A DNA stretch of 64,000 bases from DASRZM01 sp035686365 (GCA_035686365.1 DASRZM010000094.1:1-64000); one strand, 5' to 3'. Positions 34,504 to 43,346 are shown, counted from the first letter of the stretch. Numbers and translations: made by a program. Notes: generated from the sequence alone by a model not told the origin.

Positions 34504-35300
34504 TGGTTGTGCCGGCGCGCTGGAAACCACGGGAAGAAGGCACTGGTCTCGCGCTGGTAGCGGCGGTAGGCCTCCCCGCGCGTCCGCAGCGCCTGCGCCT
34601 CGGTGTAGGGGATGCCGGTGCCCCACAGCAGGGCGGCACCCATCAGCACCGGTCCGAGCAGCAGGCTGACCCACCACCAGGGCGAACCCACGCTGAGCAG
34701 CACATAGCAGAACCAGTGCAGCCATTCGAAGAAGTAGTTCGGATGGCGGGAATACCGCCACAGCCCGATGCGGCAGACCTTTGCGCGATTCTCGGGCGCT
34801 GCCCGGAATCGGGCCAGTTGGCGGTCGGCAAGACTCTCGCCGACCAGCGCCAGGATCCAGACCGCTACGGCGGCATGGGTCCAGGTGTCCGATGCCGGAA
34901 CCTGGTTGGAAGCCGCCACCAGGAACGGGACCGACATCAGCGTGGCGATCAGTGCCTGCGCCTGGAAGAACCAGAAGAACCTGCGCTGGCTTCCGGCCCA
35001 GTGCGTGCGCAGCTGACGGTAACGGCCGTCCTCGGCCTCGCTGAGGACGCGGGCGAGCAGGTGCAGCACCAGGCGCATGGCCCAGATTCCGGCCAGCATC
35101 GCCACCAGCAGCCGCTGCAGGCCCGGACCTGCAGCGACGGCGCCATACAGCAGTGCGGCGACGGCCATCAGCGCAGCCCAGGCCACGTCGACGTAGCCGG
35201 CGTTCCGGGTGCGCCGCTGCAGCTCCCAGGCCGCCGTCATGACCACAATGCCGACCGCCAGGTGCAGCACCAGCGGCCACAGCATCGGCACCTCGTTCAC
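34500..35300 (-). CDS. DUF1295 membrane protein (steroid-reductase-like)
   Basis: 266 residues from the GTG at 35300, which has GGAGGTAG upstream; an ATG at 35285 is the alternative. Six to seven membrane segments and the C-terminal motif CRIGLWRYSRHPNYFFEWLHW are typical of DUF1295/isoprenylcysteine-methyltransferase-like and 5-alpha-reductase-like proteins. In related genomes such genes cluster with a flavin amine oxidoreductase, a DUF1365 protein and a CFA-synthase-like enzyme, suggesting lipid modification. Here the neighbours on the same strand are remnants of those partners (34228-34503 and 35398-35586), while this gene looks intact. Confidence 0.83.
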   Translation of the reverse strand: MNEVPMLWPLVLHLAVGIVVMTAAWELQRRTRNAGYVDVAWAALMAVAALLYGAVAAGPGLQRLLVAMLAGIWAMRLVLHLLARVLSEAEDGRYRQLRTHWAGSQRRFFWFFQAQALIATLMSVPFLVAASNQVPASDTWTHAAVAVWILALVGESLADRQLARFRAAPENRAKVCRIGLWRYSRHPNYFFEWLHWFCYVLLSVGSPWWWVSLLLGPVLMGAALLWGTGIPYTEAQALRTRGEAYRRYQRETSAFFPWFPARRHNQ

Positions 35301-35397
35301 GACCTACCTCCGGGGACGGGTTCGACACGCCCTTCCCGGACCTGTCCACGGTGCTGGTACCAGAGTCCAGGTTGCGCGGCGATGAAAGCCACCGGAT

Positions 35398-35586
35398 TCA
35401 TTCTCCCTGCAGCGGCGGATCCAGCTGCATGCGGCGGGCGCCCGGGCGCGCCGGCAACAGCTGCACGTCGCAGTCGTGGAAGATGAAGGTACCCGGCACC
35501 TCGCGCTCGGCCGCGGTGGGCGCGGTCCGCAGTCAGCTTGCCGCCAGGCCCGCGATCCCGGATCCGACCACGGTCCGGATCGGCAG
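35398..35586 (-). pseudogene. Remnant of an NAD/FAD-binding amine oxidoreductase
   Basis: On the minus strand LPIRTVVGSGIAGLAAS, the N-terminal dinucleotide-binding motif of flavin oxidoreductases, is followed by an in-frame TGA (35533-35535). The same frame then reads TAAEREVPGTFIFHDCDVQL, which resembles a segment from the middle of the same family, before stopping at 35398. The start codon, most of the protein and the C-terminus are missing. Upstream of the DUF1295 gene on the same strand, it fits a decayed lipid-modification operon. The rest of the 35301-35674 gap shows nothing else. Confidence 0.55.
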
Positions 35587-35674
35587 CGCGCCGCAGCGAC
35601 TGCAGCGCGCGTCCAGTGTAGCCGCGATCGCCATGGCCTTTGCGCGGGCCGCGCCGATCCGCGATGCTCACGCG

Positions 35675-36469
35675 ATGAGTCGATCCGGGCCCCCGGCCAG
35701 AGTGCGTCACGGCCTCGCACGCGCCCTGAGCAAGCGCGGCTTCTGCTCGCGCTCGCAGGCCGAGCGGCTGGTGCGCGAAGGGCGGGTGCGCCTCAATGGC
35801 CGGGTAGCGAACGACCCGGAAACGTCGACCGACGTGCTCTCCGACAGGATCGAGGTCGACGGTCGCCCGCTGGGGCCGCTGGTGGGGTGCTACCTGATGC
35901 TCAACAAGCCGCGCGGACTGCTCACCACGCGTGCGGACGAGTCCGGTCGGGACACGGTGTACCGGTGTCTGCAGGGTGCCGACCTGCCGTGGTTGGCGCC
36001 GGTCGGGCGCCTGGACCGCGCCAGCGAGGGCCTGCTGCTGTTCAGCAACGACCCGGCCTGGGCGGCGGCGATCACCGGGCCGGGAGGACCGGCAAAGCGC
36101 TACCACGTCAAGCTGCGACCGGCCTGCGGACCCGACGCGGTCGCGGCGCTGACCGCCGGCGTTCGCGACGGTGGCGAGCTGTTGCGCGCTGCCGAGGCAT
36201 CGGCGCTGCGCCGGTGGCAGAAGTCGAGCTGGGTGAATGTGCTGCTGGAGCAGGGGCGCAATCGCCAGATCCGCCGCATGTGCGCAGCGCTGGGATTCGA
36301 GGTCGAGCGGCTCGTCCGGGTCGCGATCGGCGGGCTCGAACTGGGCACGCTGCCCAAGGGCGGCTGGCGCGAGCTCGAAGCCGACGAGGTGCGCGCGCTG
36401 GCGCCCGGCGCTTCCGGGATGCCGGAGGGCAGGCTCAGATCACCCCCAGGCGCCGCCCCACGCGGGTAA
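35675..36469 (+). CDS. RsuA/RluB-type pseudouridine synthase
   Basis: 264 residues from the ATG at 35675; in-frame starts further upstream run over the oxidoreductase remnant and are rejected. An S4 RNA-binding domain (LARALSKRGFCSRSQAERLV, then GRVRLNGR) is followed by the catalytic domain with the aspartate in VGRLDRASEGLLLFSND, and GRNRQIRRMCAALGFEV. It isomerises a uridine in ribosomal RNA; whether 16S (RsuA) or 23S (RluB/E/F) cannot be decided. Its 3' end overlaps the convergent kbl gene by 35 bases. Confidence 0.9.
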   Translation: MSRSGPPARVRHGLARALSKRGFCSRSQAERLVREGRVRLNGRVANDPETSTDVLSDRIEVDGRPLGPLVGCYLMLNKPRGLLTTRADESGRDTVYRCLQGADLPWLAPVGRLDRASEGLLLFSNDPAWAAAITGPGGPAKRYHVKLRPACGPDAVAALTAGVRDGGELLRAAEASALRRWQKSSWVNVLLEQGRNRQIRRMCAALGFEVERLVRVAIGGLELGTLPKGGWRELEADEVRALAPGASGMPEGRLRSPPGAAPRG

Positions 36470-37625
36470 AGGCATCGATCGCACGGTCCAGGTGCTCGCG
36501 GGTGTGGGCTGCGCTCATCTGCGTGCGGATCCGGGCCTGGCCCTGCGGCACGACCGGATAGAAGAAGCCGATCGCGTAGATGCCCTCCTCGAGCAGTCCG
36601 GCAGCGAACTGCTGTGCGAGATTGGCCTCGTGCAGCATCACCGGCACGATCGGATGCTCGCCCGGCCTGATCTCGAAACCGGCCGCACCGATGCGCTCGC
36701 GGAAGTAGCGGGTATTCTCGTGCAGCCGCTCGCGCAGACTGCCGGCCCCGGCCAGCAGCTCGAAGACACGGATCGAGGCCGCCACGACCGGCGGCGGCAG
36801 CGAGTTGGAGAACAGGTACGGGCGCGAGCGCTGCCGCAGCATCTCGATGATCTCGCCGCGGCCGGTGGTGAAGCCGCCCAGTGCACCACCAAGGGCCTTG
36901 CCCAGGGTGCCGGTGAACACGTCGATGCGGTCCATGACTCCGTGCACCTCGGCCGAGCCGCGGCCCCCGGCACCCACGAAGCCGGTGGCATGGCAGTCGT
37001 CGATGTGGACCATCGCACCGTAGCGGCCGGCCAGCTCCGTGATGCGGTCCAGCGGCGCCAGGTAGCCGTCCATGCTGAACACGCCGTCGGTCGTGATCAT
37101 CCTGGTGCGCGCGCCGGCCGCATCGGCGGCCTGCAGCTGCCGCTCCAGATCGTCGGTGTCGCGGTTGGCGTAGCGGAACCGCCTGGCCTTGCACAGGCGC
37201 ACGCCGTCGATGATCGAGGCATGGTTGAGTGCGTCGGAGACGATCGCATCGGCCTCGCCCAGCAGCGGCTCGAACAGGCCGCCATTGGCGTCGAAGCACG
37301 CCGCGTACAGGATCGTGTCCTGCGTTCCGAAGAATGCGGAGATGGTGCGTTCGAGCTCCTTGTGCAGGTCCTGGGTGCCGCAGATGAAGCGCACGCTGGC
37401 CATGCCGAAGCCGTGGGTTTCCAGCGCATCCCTGGCGGCGGCGATGACCTCGGGATGGTCGGCCAGGCCCAGGTAGTTGTTGGCGCAGAAGTTCAGCACC
37501 CTGCGTCCGTCCTGGAGCTCGATCTCCGCCGACTGCGGCGAGGTGATCACCCGCTCGGTCTTGAACAGACCCAGTTCGCGGATGGAGTCCAGTTCGCTCC
37601 TGAAGCGATCTTCGGCAACAGCCAT
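36435..37625 (-). CDS. kbl: 2-amino-3-ketobutyrate coenzyme A ligase (glycine C-acetyltransferase)
   Basis: 396 residues from the ATG at 37625, with AAGGAGG overlapping the tdh stop. Fold-type I PLP enzyme of the alpha-oxoamine synthase group: the lysine is in FTGTLGKALGGALGGFTTG, with NFCANNYLGLADHPE, DALNHASIIDGVRLCKA and HIDDCHATGFVG. It cleaves 2-amino-3-oxobutyrate with CoA to glycine and acetyl-CoA. Directly follows tdh, forming the threonine-to-glycine pathway operon. Tail overlaps the pseudouridine-synthase gene. Confidence 0.96.
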   Translation of the reverse strand: MAVAEDRFRSELDSIRELGLFKTERVITSPQSAEIELQDGRRVLNFCANNYLGLADHPEVIAAARDALETHGFGMASVRFICGTQDLHKELERTISAFFGTQDTILYAACFDANGGLFEPLLGEADAIVSDALNHASIIDGVRLCKARRFRYANRDTDDLERQLQAADAAGARTRMITTDGVFSMDGYLAPLDRITELAGRYGAMVHIDDCHATGFVGAGGRGSAEVHGVMDRIDVFTGTLGKALGGALGGFTTGRGEIIEMLRQRSRPYLFSNSLPPPVVAASIRVFELLAGAGSLRERLHENTRYFRERIGAAGFEIRPGEHPIVPVMLHEANLAQQFAAGLLEEGIYAIGFFYPVVPQGQARIRTQMSAAHTREHLDRAIDAFTRVGRRLGVI

Positions 37626-37636
37626 GGCTTCCTCCT

Positions 37637-38659
37637 TCAGCTCCAGCTGCACACGACCTTGCCGCACATGCCCGAGTCCATCAGCTCGAAACCGCGCTCG
37701 AAGTCGTCGATGTGGATCTGGTGCGTGAGCGCCTTCTGCAGCGGAAACCCCGAGAGCACCATCTGCGTCATCTTGTACCAGGTCTCGTACATGCGGCGGC
37801 CATAGATGCCCTGCACCGTCAGGCCCTTGAAGATCAGCTTGTCCCAGTCGATCCCGGCGCCGTTGGGCAGCAGGCCCAGCAGCGCGATCTTGCCGCCGTG
37901 GTACATGGCATCGAGCATGTCCGAGAATGCACGCGGGTTGCCCGACATCTCCAGGCCGACGTCGAAACCCTCCATGTGCAGGTCGGAAACCACGTCCTTG
38001 AGCGACTGCTTGGAGACGTTGACCACCCGCGTGGCGCCCATGTCGGCTGCGAGCTTGAGCCGGTAGTCGTTGACGTCGGTGACCACGACGTTGCGCGCCC
38101 CCACCCACTTGCAGATCCCCGCCGCAATGATGCCGATCGGGCCGGCGCCGGTGATCAGCACGTCCTCGCCGATCACGTCGAACTCCAGCGCGCAGTGCGC
38201 GGCGTTGCCGTAGGGGTCGAAGAAGGCGGCCAGCTCGGACGGGATCTGGTCGGGGATCGGCCACAGGTTGGAGGAAGGCATCACCAGGTACTCGGCGAAG
38301 GCGCCGTCGCGCTGGACGCCGATGCCGACCGTGTTCGGGCACAGGTGCGGGCGGCCGGCGCGGCAGTTGCGGCAGTGGCCGCACACGATGTGTCCCTCGG
38401 CAGAGACGCGCTGTCCGGTGCGGTAGCCGGTGACGCCGGGCCCGAGCCCGACGATGCGGCCGACGAACTCGTGGCCGATCACCAGGCCGGGCCGGATCAC
38501 GCGCTGGCTCCACTCGTCCCACTTGTAGATGTGAAGGTCGGTGCCGCAGATCGCGGTCTTCTCGAGCCTGATCAGCACCTCGTTGGCGCCGGGCTCGGGC
38601 CGTGGCACCTGTTCCATCCAGATGCCGCGGCGGGCCTCGCGCTTGACCAGGGCTTTCAT
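37637..38659 (-). CDS. tdh: L-threonine 3-dehydrogenase
   Basis: 340 residues from the ATG at 38659 (MKALVKREARRGIWMEQVP); an ATG at 38671 adds four residues. Zinc medium-chain dehydrogenase: catalytic ligands in AICGTDLHIY and IGHEFVG, the structural zinc cysteines in CGHCRNCRAGRPHLC, and the NAD-binding GAGPIGIIAAG. It oxidises threonine to 2-amino-3-oxobutyrate, the substrate of Kbl encoded 11 bases downstream. Motifs DPYGNAAHCALEFD and YETWYKMTQMVLSGFPL are characteristic of Tdh. Confidence 0.96.
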   Translation of the reverse strand: MKALVKREARRGIWMEQVPRPEPGANEVLIRLEKTAICGTDLHIYKWDEWSQRVIRPGLVIGHEFVGRIVGLGPGVTGYRTGQRVSAEGHIVCGHCRNCRAGRPHLCPNTVGIGVQRDGAFAEYLVMPSSNLWPIPDQIPSELAAFFDPYGNAAHCALEFDVIGEDVLITGAGPIGIIAAGICKWVGARNVVVTDVNDYRLKLAADMGATRVVNVSKQSLKDVVSDLHMEGFDVGLEMSGNPRAFSDMLDAMYHGGKIALLGLLPNGAGIDWDKLIFKGLTVQGIYGRRMYETWYKMTQMVLSGFPLQKALTHQIHIDDFERGFELMDSGMCGKVVCSWS

Positions 38660-38701
38660 CGTCTCGGCCATGGGGATGTCCGCGTGCGGGAAAGGCCGCG
38701 G

Positions 38702-38707
38702 ATTATA
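38702..38707 (-). promoter_or_regulatory. Possible -10 box for the tdh-kbl operon
   Basis: Reads TATAAT on the minus strand, a perfect -10 hexamer about 45 bases upstream of tdh in a very GC-rich context. No good -35 match at 16-18 bases, so an activator may be involved. Confidence 0.4.
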
Positions 38708-38799
38708 CGACCGCTCGCGCATGGGGCCCGTCCGGGGATTGAAAAGACCGATTCGGGCGCGCACGCTTTCGCCCACGCAGCCTGCAGCGGAAGGACCAG

Positions 38800-40140
38800 A
38801 TGACGGAAAAGCGCTACTTCGGCACCGACGGGATCCGTGGCCGCGTCGGGCATGGCCCGATCTCGGCCGACTTCGTGCTGAGGCTGGGTTGGGCCGTGGG
38901 CCGGGCGCTGGCAAAGGGCGGCCGTCCGACCGTGGTGATCGGCAAGGACACGCGGATCTCCGGGTACATGTTCGAATCCGCGCTGGAGGCCGGGCTGGTC
39001 GCGGCCGGGGCCGACGTGCGCCTGCTGGGGCCGATGCCGACCCCGGGCGTGGCCTACCTGACACGGTCGCTGCGCGCGGATGCGGGGATCGTCATCAGTG
39101 CCTCGCACAATCCCCACTACGACAACGGCATCAAGTTCTTCTCCGCACTGGGCGAGAAGCTGTCCGACGAGCTGGAGCTGGCGATCGAGGCGGCGCTGGA
39201 GCTGCCATTCGACACCGTGCCATCGGAGAACCTGGGCAAGGCCGCCCGCGTGGACGCGGCGGCAGCGCGCTACGCCGAGTTCTGCAAAGGCACGGTGGGA
39301 GAGTCGATGTCGCTGCGCGGCCTGAAGCTGGCGGTGGACTGCGCCAACGGGGCGACCTACCAGATTGCACCGAAGCTGTTCGAAGAGCTCGGCGCACAGC
39401 TGGTGGCGAAGATCGGCGTCGAACCCGACGGCCTGAACATCAATGCCGGTTGCGGCAGCACCCATCCAGCCGCCGTGCAGGAAGCCGTCCGCATGGAGAA
39501 GGCGGATCTTGGCATCGCCTTCGACGGCGACGGCGATCGCCTGATCATGGTGGATTCGGAAGGATCCGTGGCCGACGGCGACGACCTGCTGTACGTGCTT
39601 GCCTGCGACCGCCACCTGCGCGGTGTCCTGCAGGGGCCCGTGGTGGGCACGCTGATGACCAATTTCGGGTTCGAACAGGCGTTGCAGCGGCGCGGCATCG
39701 GATTCGTGCGCGCACGCGTTGGCGACCGCTACGTGCACCGGATGCTGGTCGAGCTCGGCGGTGTGCTCGGCGGCGAGGCGTCCGGGCACCTGCTGTGCCT
39801 GGACAAGGCGACCACCGGCGACGGCATCGTCAGCGCGCTGCAGGTGCTCGAGGTCGTGCAGCGCAGCGGTCGCACGCTGCGGACACTGCTCGAGGGACTG
39901 GTCAAGGTGCCGCAGCGGACCCTCAACGTGCCGGTGACCCCGGGCCTGCGGGTGGCCCAGCACCCAGGCGTGTGCGAGGCGCTGGCAGGGGCCGAACGCG
40001 AACTCGAAGGCCGTGGACGGGTGGTGCTGCGGCCTTCGGGGACCGAACCTGTGGTGCGCGTGACCGTGGAAGCCGACGACGAGGGGCTGCTGGAGCGGAC
40101 CCTGCAAAGGCTTGCCGAGGCGGTGCGCGAAGCGGCCTGA
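38800..40140 (+). CDS. glmM: Phosphoglucosamine mutase
   Basis: 446 residues, the E. coli length. KRYFGTDGIRGRVG at the start, the phosphoserine loop GIVISASHNPHYDNGIKFFS, the metal loop FDGDGDRLIMVD, GEASGHL, and the phosphate-binding RPSGTEPVVRV near the end. It converts glucosamine 6-phosphate to glucosamine 1-phosphate for peptidoglycan and LPS. Divergent from tdh and upstream of the oxygenase gene and tpiA. Confidence 0.97.
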   Translation: MTEKRYFGTDGIRGRVGHGPISADFVLRLGWAVGRALAKGGRPTVVIGKDTRISGYMFESALEAGLVAAGADVRLLGPMPTPGVAYLTRSLRADAGIVISASHNPHYDNGIKFFSALGEKLSDELELAIEAALELPFDTVPSENLGKAARVDAAAARYAEFCKGTVGESMSLRGLKLAVDCANGATYQIAPKLFEELGAQLVAKIGVEPDGLNINAGCGSTHPAAVQEAVRMEKADLGIAFDGDGDRLIMVDSEGSVADGDDLLYVLACDRHLRGVLQGPVVGTLMTNFGFEQALQRRGIGFVRARVGDRYVHRMLVELGGVLGGEASGHLLCLDKATTGDGIVSALQVLEVVQRSGRTLRTLLEGLVKVPQRTLNVPVTPGLRVAQHPGVCEALAGAERELEGRGRVVLRPSGTEPVVRVTVEADDEGLLERTLQRLAEAVREAA

Positions 40141-40152
40141 ACCGGCCGGCCC

Positions 40153-40158
40153 TACAAT
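40153..40158 (+). promoter_or_regulatory. Possible -10 box before the oxygenase gene
   Basis: TACAAT, 5 of 6 matches to the -10 consensus, 35 bases before the GTG at 40193 and 13 bases after the glmM stop. Its presence argues that the overlapping ATG at 40157 is not the translation start. Confidence 0.4.
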
Positions 40159-40192
40159 GCGACGGTCCGCCACCGCCCTGGAATCGGATCCC

Positions 40193-41128
40193 GTGAGCCA
40201 GATACCGACCCTGGACATCCGCCGGTTCGATACCGACCGCGATGCCTTCGTCTCCGAACTGGGCGCGGCCTATGAGGAATGGGGCTTCTGCGGCATCCGC
40301 GGACACGGCGTGCCCGAGGCGCTGGTCGAGAAGGCCTACGACGCCTTCCGCCGTTTCTTCGCACTGCCGCACGAAACCAAGATGAAGTACCACGTGCCCG
40401 GGTCCGGGGGCGCGCGCGGCTACACGCCGTTCATGGTCGAGACCGCCAGGGACTCGCAGTACCCGGACCTGAAGGAGTTCTGGCACATCGGCCGCGAGCT
40501 GCCGGCCGGATCCCCGCATGCCCAGGTGATGCCGCCGAACCTGTGGCCCGCGGAGATCGAGGGTTTTCGCGAATCAGGCTATGGCCTGTACCGCGCGCTC
40601 GATACGCTGGGCGTGCGGGTGCTGCGCGGTCTGGCCCTGCACCTTGGTCTGCCCGAGCGCTGGTTCGACGACAAGGTCGATTGCGGCAACTCGATCCTGC
40701 GCCCGATCCATTACCCGCCGATCACCGAGGCCGAGGTCCCGAACGTGCGCGCCGGCGCCCACGAGGACATCAATTTCATCACCCTGCTGGTCGGGGCCAG
40801 CGCCGAGGGGCTGCAAGTGCGCTCGCGCAAGGGGGACTGGGTGCCGTTCACCGCCGCCGAAGGCACCATCGTGGTCAATATCGGGGACATGCTGCAGCGG
40901 CTGAGCAACCACGTGTATCCATCGACCACCCACCGCGTGGTCAATCCGCCCGGCGGGCGGGCCCGGCAGCCGCGCTACTCGGTACCCTTCTTCCTGCATC
41001 CGAATCCCGACTTCCTGATCAGCACGCTGCCGCAGTGCGTGACCGCGGCCAACCCGGACCGTTATCCGGAGCCGATCACGGCGCACGAGTACCTGCTGGA
41101 ACGGCTGCGGGAGATCCGGCTGATCTGA
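40193..41128 (+). CDS. Isopenicillin-N-synthase-family Fe(II)/2-oxoglutarate-type oxygenase
   Basis: 311 residues from the GTG at 40193 (the conserved start SQIPTLDIRRFDTD follows); an ATG at 40157 would add 12 residues. The plant-type dioxygenase N-domain has EEWGFCGIRGHGVPEALVEKA split by short loops; the iron site is H and D in AHEDINFITLL and the distal H in STTHRVVN, with R in QPRYSVPFFLHP binding a co-substrate carboxylate. These enzymes hydroxylate, desaturate or cyclise small molecules. No biosynthetic cluster is nearby, and the substrate is unknown. Confidence 0.87.
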   Translation: MSQIPTLDIRRFDTDRDAFVSELGAAYEEWGFCGIRGHGVPEALVEKAYDAFRRFFALPHETKMKYHVPGSGGARGYTPFMVETARDSQYPDLKEFWHIGRELPAGSPHAQVMPPNLWPAEIEGFRESGYGLYRALDTLGVRVLRGLALHLGLPERWFDDKVDCGNSILRPIHYPPITEAEVPNVRAGAHEDINFITLLVGASAEGLQVRSRKGDWVPFTAAEGTIVVNIGDMLQRLSNHVYPSTTHRVVNPPGGRARQPRYSVPFFLHPNPDFLISTLPQCVTAANPDRYPEPITAHEYLLERLREIRLI

Positions 41129-41163
41129 GCAGGCCGCGCGCCGCATCGCACGCTGACCGCCGA

Positions 41164-41961
41164 TCAGGTCTTGCGGAAATCCCGGGAGCGACGCTGGATC
41201 AGCGCCAGCGCCGTCCGGTCGGGCAGGTGCTTGGTCAGCGCCCGGATCCAGCGGTTGGCGCGTCCGGGTACGTGCACGACGCGACCGCGTTCGAGTGCAT
41301 CGAACCCCTCGCGTGCCACCTGGTCGGCATCCATCCACATCCAGCGGGGCAGCCGCGAGACCTGTCCCCGGGTGCCGGTGACGTCGTGGAACTCCGACCA
41401 GGTGAAGCCCGGACACAGGGCCGTGACCCGGATGCCGCGCCCGCGGTTCTCCAGCGCCAGCGATTCGGAGAACCGGATCATGAACGCCTTGGCCGCTGCG
41501 TACAGCGTATGTCCGGCCGAGCCGGGCACCAGCCCGGCCAGCGAGGCGACGTTGAGGATGCCGCCCCGGCCGGCTGCCTGCATGGCGGGCAGGAAGCGGT
41601 AGCTGAGCTCGCACACGGCCGTCACCATCACCTGCAGGAACCGCTGGTGCTCGGACCAGGCCGGTGCCTCGAACCTGCCCGGCAGGCCGTAGCCGGCGTT
41701 GTTGACCAGCAGGCCGACGCTGCAGCCCTCGCGCACGACCCATTGCTGCAACCGTGTCGGCGCGCCCGGGTCGGCCAGGTCATCGGCCAGCCAGCGGACC
41801 GGCACCTGCGGCTGCAGGCTCTGAGCCAGGTCGCGCAGGCGGTCCTCGCGGCGCGCGGTCAGCAGCAGGGGCTGTCCGCGGCGCGCGCATTCGCGCGCGA
41901 TCGCCGCACCGATACCGCTGGAGGCGCCGGTCACGAGCGCGTAGTGGTCCTGGCTGCCCAT
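41164..41961 (-). CDS. Short-chain dehydrogenase/reductase
   Basis: 265 residues from the ATG at 41961. Classical SDR: cofactor motif TGASSGIGAAIARE, NNAGYG, catalytic serine in NVASLAG and the YxxxK in YAAAKAFM. Members of this type (DltE/YqjQ-like) reduce ketones or aldehydes with NAD(P)H; the substrate is unknown. Convergent with the oxygenase gene and divergent from tpiA. Confidence 0.9.
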   Translation of the reverse strand: MGSQDHYALVTGASSGIGAAIARECARRGQPLLLTARREDRLRDLAQSLQPQVPVRWLADDLADPGAPTRLQQWVVREGCSVGLLVNNAGYGLPGRFEAPAWSEHQRFLQVMVTAVCELSYRFLPAMQAAGRGGILNVASLAGLVPGSAGHTLYAAAKAFMIRFSESLALENRGRGIRVTALCPGFTWSEFHDVTGTRGQVSRLPRWMWMDADQVAREGFDALERGRVVHVPGRANRWIRALTKHLPDRTALALIQRRSRDFRKT

Positions 41962-42094
41962 GGTCCCGTGATGACGGCGAGGCCAGCGGGCACGATAGCA
42001 GCCTGCCGAGGATGCCGCGCAGGTTTGCCAGGGTCCGGCCACGCGGTATCCTCGCGGCCCCGACCGCCGCCCTTGGCTCCCGGAGGGCTTCTGA

Positions 42095-42853
42095 ATGCGC
42101 CGCAGGATCGTTGCCGGAAACTGGAAGATGCACGGCGAGCGCGCTTTCGCGCGCGCGCTGCTCGATGCGGTCGCGGCCTCCGGTTCGCCGGCCGGCGTCG
42201 AGCTGATCGTGCTGCCGCCGCTGCCGTTCCTGTCGGAGCTGTCGAGCCGCTACGGCGGCGCGGGCCTCGCATTCGGCGCCCAGGATCTGAGCGAACACGC
42301 CCAGGGCGCGTTCACGGGTGAAGTTTCCGCGACGATGCTTGCCGACGCCGGCTGCCGCTACGTGCTGGTAGGGCACTCCGAACGTCGCCAGTACCACCAC
42401 GAGGATTCCGGGCTGGTGGCGCGAAAGTTCCTGGCCGCCCGGGCGGCCGGGCTGGCGCCGATCCTGTGCGTGGGCGAGACCCTGCACCAGCGCGACGCCG
42501 ATCAGACCCGCTGGGCGATCGAGCAGCAGCTCGAGCCGCTGCTGGAGGCCGGTGGCATCCAGTGCCTGCAGGGCGCGATCGTGGCCTACGAGCCGGTGTG
42601 GGCGATCGGGACCGGCCGGACCGCCGCCCCGGAGCAGGCACAGGAAGTCCACGCCTTCATCCGTGGCGAACTCGGCGCGCGTGATGCTAAAATCGCGAAT
42701 TCGCTGCCGATCCTCTATGGCGGCAGCGTCAAGCCGTCCAACGCCGCCGAGCTGTTCGCGCAGCCCGATGTCGACGGGGGACTGATCGGGGGTGCTTCCC
42801 TGGTCGCCGACGATTTCCTTGCCATCGCCCGCGCCGCGGCGCGGGAGAGCTGA
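42095..42853 (+). CDS. tpiA: Triose-phosphate isomerase
   Basis: 252 residues. The catalytic lysine is in AGNWKMHG at the start, the histidine in VLVGHSERRQ, the glutamate in VAYEPVWAIGTG, followed by the flexible loop 6; GGSVKPSNA and GGLIGGASL bind phosphate. It interconverts dihydroxyacetone phosphate and glyceraldehyde 3-phosphate. CGGAGGG lies before the ATG. Three bases before secG. Confidence 0.97.
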   Translation: MRRRIVAGNWKMHGERAFARALLDAVAASGSPAGVELIVLPPLPFLSELSSRYGGAGLAFGAQDLSEHAQGAFTGEVSATMLADAGCRYVLVGHSERRQYHHEDSGLVARKFLAARAAGLAPILCVGETLHQRDADQTRWAIEQQLEPLLEAGGIQCLQGAIVAYEPVWAIGTGRTAAPEQAQEVHAFIRGELGARDAKIANSLPILYGGSVKPSNAAELFAQPDVDGGLIGGASLVADDFLAIARAAARES

Positions 42854-42856
42854 ACC

Positions 42857-43282
42857 ATGCTGACCCTGGTCAATGTCCTGTACGTCCTTCTCTCCATCGC
42901 GATGGTGGCGCTGATCCTGCTGCAGCGCGGGTCCGGTGCCGCCGCCGGTTCCGGATTCGGAGCCGGTGCCTCCGGTACCGTGTTCGGAGCGCGCGGCGCC
43001 GCGAACTTCCTGTCCAAATCCACGGCGGTCCTGGCAACGCTGTTCTTCGCGCTGAGCCTGGGCATGGCGTGGTATGCGAGCCGATCGGCACCGGCCGCGC
43101 CGCAGGACGACCTGGGCGTCATGTCCAGCCTGGCCGAACCGGCGCCACAGCCCGCGCCCGAAACGGCGACGCCCTCGGAGGTTCCGTCGGCGCCGCAAGC
43201 CGAGCAGCCCGAGTCCGAACAGGGCGATGCGAACCCGCCACAGGGCGACGGCGCCGTTCCGGAACCTGCCGGGGACGGCTGA
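42857..43282 (+). CDS. secG: Protein-export membrane protein SecG
   Basis: 141 residues, longer than E. coli SecG (110). Two membrane segments (about 1-24 and 52-72) separated by the conserved GSGAAAGSGFGAGASGTVFG turn. The C-terminal 60 residues form an acidic proline/glutamine/glutamate tail. SecG assists SecYE translocation. Downstream of tpiA and upstream of tRNA-Leu, the usual gammaproteobacterial arrangement. Confidence 0.95.
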   Translation: MLTLVNVLYVLLSIAMVALILLQRGSGAAAGSGFGAGASGTVFGARGAANFLSKSTAVLATLFFALSLGMAWYASRSAPAAPQDDLGVMSSLAEPAPQPAPETATPSEVPSAPQAEQPESEQGDANPPQGDGAVPEPAGDG

Positions 43283-43291
43283 GCGTCCTGT

Positions 43292-43297
43292 TACAAT
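43292..43297 (+). promoter_or_regulatory. Possible -10 box for tRNA-Leu
   Basis: TACAAT ten bases after the secG stop and 50 bases before the tRNA, in CTGTTACAATGCC. A clear -35 box is not seen. Confidence 0.35.
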
Positions 43298-43346
43298 GCC
43301 GGGCCGCTTTCGCTGCGCGAACGCGGGCACAAGAGAGTGGATCGCT

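Noticed and set aside
35297..35401. A 34-codon minus-strand frame (MNPVAFIAAQ...) just upstream of the DUF1295 gene
   Set aside because: Too short, no recognisable motif, lies inside a decayed region; more likely chance between two remnants.
40157..41128. Earlier ATG start (40157) for the oxygenase
   Set aside because: The ATG overlaps TACAAT, a good -10 box, and the added 12 residues do not fit the conserved N-terminus that begins after the GTG at 40193.
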